DNA from: JAFEBO01 sp044221315
GTDB taxonomy: Bacteria > Planctomycetota > Phycisphaerae > Phycisphaerales > UBA1924
Length of the DNA: 64,000 nucleotides
Reading direction: 5' to 3'
Assembly: GCA_044221315.1 (NCBI GenBank)
Contig: JBGAPK010000004.1
Coordinates: forward strand, 1-64,000
Part shown: piece by piece, positions 60,733-64,000 of the stretch
How positions within the stretch are numbered: position 1 is the first letter of the stretch
Layout: each line of letters opens with the position of its first letter
The notes under the pieces: model-generated
Told to the model about the DNA's origin: nothing
What the model saw: the letters and a program-made list of their open reading frames with translations, nothing else
Databases searched by the model: none
Translations under genes and position numbers: made by a program

Positions 60733-61536
60733 CTAGCCCACTCCCGCCATGAGTTGCCCGCAGAAATCGCGGGCCAACTGCGCCGGCGATTGATCGGGGG
60801 CGACATCAGACAGCCTCCGGACCAGTGCGCTGCCCACGATCGCGGCGTCCGCACACTGGGTGACATGCCTCACGTGCTCGGCGGTCGAGATCCCGAACCC
60901 AACCGCGATCGGCAGGTCGGTCGCTTTGCGCAGTTCCGCGATCCGGGGCGACAAGTCCGGCATCTCCGACCGTTCCCCTGTGATCCCGGCTCTAGCCAGC
61001 AGGTAGACGAAGCCGGTCGACGTCTTTGCGATCCGCTGTGCTCGCTCCGGTGACGTTCCGGGAGCGATGAGGAATGTCGCGGTCAGACCCGCTTCTGCCG
61101 CGGCGCCTTTCCACGCTCCCGATTCCTCCAGCGGCAGATCCGGAATGATGAAGCCGTCAAAGCCGGCCCTCGCAAAGGCCGAGGCCACATCGCGCGGCGA
61201 CGAGGGCTCGGCCAGTTTGTGCAGAACCGAAACGCTCACCATCGCGATCAGCCCGATCCGCAGCCGATCCCGAACCCGCGATACTTCTTCGAGCACCGAG
61301 CCCGGCGTGGTTCCCGATTCGATTGCCCGGTGCATCGCCGCCGCAATCACGGGTCCGTCCGCGATCGGATCAGAGAAGGGAATTCCTATTTCCACGACCG
61401 AAGCGCCGGCATCCTGAAGAGCCAGGAGGATTTCCCCCGTCGCGCCGGACGTCGGATGCCCGGCACAGATGAACGGCATCAGCGCCTTTCGTCCGCTCGC
61501 GCGCAGCTCCGCAAAGATGGATTCAATTCGCCCCAT
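60733..61536 (-). CDS. trpA: Tryptophan synthase alpha chain
   Basis: A 267-residue TIM-barrel enzyme that splits indole-3-glycerol phosphate to indole and glyceraldehyde-3-phosphate, passing indole to TrpB. The catalytic Glu is in VVEIGIPFSDPIADGPVI, which also supplies the catalytic Asp. Other conserved parts are DGFIIPDLPLEE, GFVYLLARAGITG and IAVGFGISTAEHV. ATG 61536 is chosen, and GTG 61542 is just upstream. TrpB is not adjacent, so the genes are split, in contrast to the usual trpBA operon. It is divergent from map. Confidence 0.95.
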   Translation of the reverse strand: MGRIESIFAELRASGRKALMPFICAGHPTSGATGEILLALQDAGASVVEIGIPFSDPIADGPVIAAAMHRAIESGTTPGSVLEEVSRVRDRLRIGLIAMVSVSVLHKLAEPSSPRDVASAFARAGFDGFIIPDLPLEESGAWKGAAAEAGLTATFLIAPGTSPERAQRIAKTSTGFVYLLARAGITGERSEMPDLSPRIAELRKATDLPIAVGFGISTAEHVRHVTQCADAAIVGSALVRRLSDVAPDQSPAQLARDFCGQLMAGVG

Positions 61537-61588
61537 TGGCACCGACTATACAAGCATCGAATCGCTCCGGCGACGCGTACAGTCACCG

Positions 61589-62419
61589 ATGAAACCCGCC
61601 GGCAAACTCAGCGCCGCCGACGTCGATGGCGCGTACGCAGCGGCTCAGAAAGTCGTGGAGACGCACCGGGCGCTCACCGGATACGTTCGACCGGGACTTA
61701 GGCTGGCAGAAATAGACCAATTCGTCGCCCGGACCCTCGACACTCTGGGCTGCTCTTCGTGTTTCTTTGGGTACCGCCAGTCCCTGCGCGGCCCGAAGTT
61801 TCCCTCGCACGCCTGCCTCAGCGTCAACGACTGCATCGTCCATGGGACGGCGGGATCGCTCACCCGCCCTCTGGTTCCGGGCGACCTTGTAAAGATCGAC
61901 ATCGGCGTAACTTTCCGTGGCTGGATCGGGGACGCGGCATGGACTTACTCGCTCGGCCAGCCCTCGGAGTTGGTCCGCCGGCTGATGGATGCCGGCAGGG
62001 AGTCTCTGACGGACGGCATCGCCCAGCTCCGGCCGGGTAATCGGCTCCTCGCTTGGGCGCAGGCGGTTCAGACCTGCGTCGAGCGTAAGTATGAATTTCA
62101 TCTCATAAGGGGGCTTGGCGGGCACGGCTATGGCCGGAAGCTGCATGACTCGCCGTTCGTTTCCAATTCAGTTCCCGCCTATCACGGCGAGTGGCCGGAT
62201 AGTGCCTTGGCGTGCGCGCCCGGCATGCTCTTGGCCGTTGAACCCATGATCGGCATTGGAACCGGGAGACAGCGGGCGTCGAACAGCCCCGATTGGCCCG
62301 TATACACTGCCGATGGTTCGCTCGCCAGCCACCACGAACACGATGTGCTCATCACGGACAGCGGTCCGCGCGTGCTGACAGAGGGACTTGATGAACTTCC
62401 GGACGAGCTTCCGGCGTAG
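61589..62419 (+). CDS. map: Methionine aminopeptidase type I
   Basis: A 276-residue enzyme that removes the N-terminal Met of new proteins. The pita-bread metal ligands are visible: Asp in KIDIGV, Asp in IGDAAWTY, His in GHGYGRKLHDSP, Glu in AVEPMI and Glu in HHEHDVLIT. FPSHACLSVNDCIVHG supplies the substrate-side His. The usual FHEAPxV reads LHDSPFV here, so it is slightly divergent. ATG 61589 is taken because the protein then starts with the family. The frame is open back to 61469 inside the trpA region. It is divergent from trpA by 52 bases. Confidence 0.93.
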   Translation: MKPAGKLSAADVDGAYAAAQKVVETHRALTGYVRPGLRLAEIDQFVARTLDTLGCSSCFFGYRQSLRGPKFPSHACLSVNDCIVHGTAGSLTRPLVPGDLVKIDIGVTFRGWIGDAAWTYSLGQPSELVRRLMDAGRESLTDGIAQLRPGNRLLAWAQAVQTCVERKYEFHLIRGLGGHGYGRKLHDSPFVSNSVPAYHGEWPDSALACAPGMLLAVEPMIGIGTGRQRASNSPDWPVYTADGSLASHHEHDVLITDSGPRVLTEGLDELPDELPA

Positions 62420-62568
62420 CCCGGTCTGTATAACTCCTTTCATGCAGAAAATGCCGACCGAATGCCGAATGTTGAATCCCGGACAGGAATGTCTTGACAC
62501 TTGCCCGGGCGTGTGATGGGATAGGCAGCGAACCCCGCAGACTTGCGTCTTTTCACGGAGAGGATTTC

Positions 62569-64000
62569 ATGCGAAAGTTTTTGAGCAGCGTTGCTCTCAC
62601 CGGCGGTCTGATCGCGGCGCAAGCCGCCATGGCCCAGACCAACACACCCGTTCAGATCAAGGCGTCCGACGCCGCCGCAAACCGTTTCTTCGGTTACTCC
62701 GTGGCTCTGAGCGCGGACACGCTGGTCACCGGTTCGCCTCTCGCTAACGCCGGCCTTGCCAACGACGGTAACGCCTACGTCTATCGCTGGAACGGCACGA
62801 CATGGTCGCAGGAACAACGCCTGCTCGGCCCGTCCGCCAACGGCGGCACCTCGACCGATTTCGGGCGCAGCGTTGCCATCTCGGGCGACACGCTTGTGGT
62901 CGGTGCCCGCGCCGACGACCCTCCCGCCGGAGCCGATGCCGGGGCCGCGTATGTCTACACCCGCACCGCCGGTGTCTGGACTCTTCAGCAGCAACTCACC
63001 GCGAGCAACGGTGCGGCAGCCGATTTCTTTGGCGACACCGTCGCCATTGATGGCGACACAATCGTCTGCTCCGCCCCCGCCAAATCCACCAACCAGGGTT
63101 CGCTCTACGTGTTTGTCCGCAACGGTTCGGTCTGGACGCAACAGGGCGCACCCCTGACGGCATCCGGCGCCGCAAACGGTGACAAGCTCGGTCAGGCCGG
63201 AGCGCTCTCGATCAGCGGCGACACCATCGCCGCCGGTGCCGCCGATCGCGCGGGCGGAGGCAAGGTCTTCCTCTTCCAACGCCAGATCACCCAGGTCGCT
63301 CCCTGGACTGAAAGCATCGCCCTCATCAGCCCGGACGCCGGCACCGATCCCACGGGCCGATTCGGCTCGTCCGTTTCCATTCTCGGAGATTCACTCGCTG
63401 TCGGCGCTAACGCTGCGCCAAACGGAGGCACCGCGCGCGGCAAGGCATTCATTTTCCGGCGCGTCGGCGGCACATGGTCCACGGCCGGTCTCAAGATCAC
63501 GCCCGCAGATGCTACGGACGGCGACAACTTTGGCAATGCGATCGCGATGGGTGTCGATTCTGTCCTGGTCGGAGCCACGGGGCGAAACGCCAACACCGGC
63601 GCCGCCTTCGCGTTCCGCTTCCGCGATGGCGCTTGGTCTCTCGAATCCAGCCTGACCGCACCCGATGCCGCCACGGGCGACAACTTCGGCTGGTCCGTCG
63701 CCTTTGATTCGGGCATCGCGGTGGTCGCCGCCGAGTCCGACGATCTCGTTGGTCCGCCCGTAGTGACCGATGCCGGCAGCGCCTGGATCTTCTCCCGCGA
63801 TAACGGCAGGTGGTTGGGAAGTGAATCCGCCCCCTCGGTTTCGCCTGCGGCTGCAGCGAACGACAAGAACGGCGTTTGTGTCGCCATGGACGGCAACTAC
63901 GCAATCTCGGGCGCATTCGGAGCGACGGACAACGGCGCCGCAAACGCGGGAGTTGCCTACATCTGGAATCGCAACGCGACCCTGGGCTGGAGCCAACAGC
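62569..64000 (+). CDS. Secreted FG-GAP repeat protein (3' truncated by window edge)
   Basis: 477 codons remain open to the last base. A signal peptide (MRKFLSSVALTGGLIAAQAAMA) precedes at least eight repeats of about 50 residues of the type FFGYSVALSADTLVTGSP followed by GNAYVYRW and a Trp strand (TTWSQEQRLL). They match integrin-like FG-GAP blades, so the protein is probably a surface beta-propeller. It has no catalytic motif so far. GGAGAGG lies 7 bases upstream of the ATG. A TTGACA at 62494-62499 with a weak GATA-containing -10 region may be its promoter. A dockerin-like or PEP-CTERM end may lie outside the window. Confidence 0.85.
   Translation, partial: MRKFLSSVALTGGLIAAQAAMAQTNTPVQIKASDAAANRFFGYSVALSADTLVTGSPLANAGLANDGNAYVYRWNGTTWSQEQRLLGPSANGGTSTDFGRSVAISGDTLVVGARADDPPAGADAGAAYVYTRTAGVWTLQQQLTASNGAAADFFGDTVAIDGDTIVCSAPAKSTNQGSLYVFVRNGSVWTQQGAPLTASGAANGDKLGQAGALSISGDTIAAGAADRAGGGKVFLFQRQITQVAPWTESIALISPDAGTDPTGRFGSSVSILGDSLAVGANAAPNGGTARGKAFIFRRVGGTWSTAGLKITPADATDGDNFGNAIAMGVDSVLVGATGRNANTGAAFAFRFRDGAWSLESSLTAPDAATGDNFGWSVAFDSGIAVVAAESDDLVGPPVVTDAGSAWIFSRDNGRWLGSESAPSVSPAAAANDKNGVCVAMDGNYAISGAFGATDNGAANAGVAYIWNRNATLGWSQQ

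Overview
The window looks like a chromosomal segment of a planctomycete of the class Phycisphaerae (my inference). It is GC-rich throughout. Four secreted proteins end in the same dockerin-like EF-hand pair closed by a terminal cysteine, and two end in a PEP-CTERM-like anchor (V-P-A-P, hydrophobic stretch, Arg run). There are also pseudopilins beside a sugar transporter and membrane proteins with CPxCGY-type zinc ribbons. Core genes (tig, rpsB-tsf, rpsT, trpA, map, type III glutamine synthetase, four tRNAs) show that it is not a plasmid or phage.

Layout. 0-1.2 kb: the end of an unknown gene, a GIY-YIG endonuclease and tRNA-Gly. 1.3-4.6 kb: methylisocitrate lyase and citrate/methylcitrate synthase, interleaved with two zinc-ribbon membrane proteins. 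4.6-8.3 kb: trigger factor, a ROK sugar kinase and an AONS-family PLP enzyme. 8.4-14.2 kb: a minus-strand operon for amino-sugar and peptidoglycan recycling (SSS symporter, GH20 hexosaminidase, AnmK, MurQ). It is preceded by an unusual repeated, structured leader ending in a terminator-like hairpin. 14.3-17.3 kb: an exported superoxide dismutase, then tsf and rpsB. 17.3-24.1 kb: an overlapping operon for a tripartite ABC efflux system (TetR, two FtsX-like permeases, ATPase, membrane-fusion protein, outer-membrane lipoprotein) with a palindromic operator at the TetR start. 24.2-25.9 kb: tRNA-Arg, rpsT, a CPBP protease and tRNA-Glu. 26-32.8 kb: two large secreted dockerin proteins. The second carries a frameshift and a metalloprotease nested inside a repeat domain. 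32.8-36.4 kb: FMN reductase and a type III polyketide synthase cassette.

36.4-58.2 kb is a carbohydrate-utilisation locus. It holds a LacI regulator, a GH1 beta-glucosidase, a GH94 phosphorylase, a glucoamylase-fold lipoprotein, a large six-hairpin glycosidase-like protein, a sugar ABC importer without its own ATPase, two pseudopilins, and dockerin or PEP-CTERM surface proteins. Six LacI-type 16-17 bp palindromes lie in front of these genes, which suggests a single regulon. Secreted enzymes would cut a beta-glucan-like polymer, the importer would bring in oligosaccharides, and the phosphorylase and beta-glucosidase would finish the job inside the cell. 58.3-64 kb: glutamine synthetase III, trpA, map and the start of an FG-GAP repeat protein that runs off the window.
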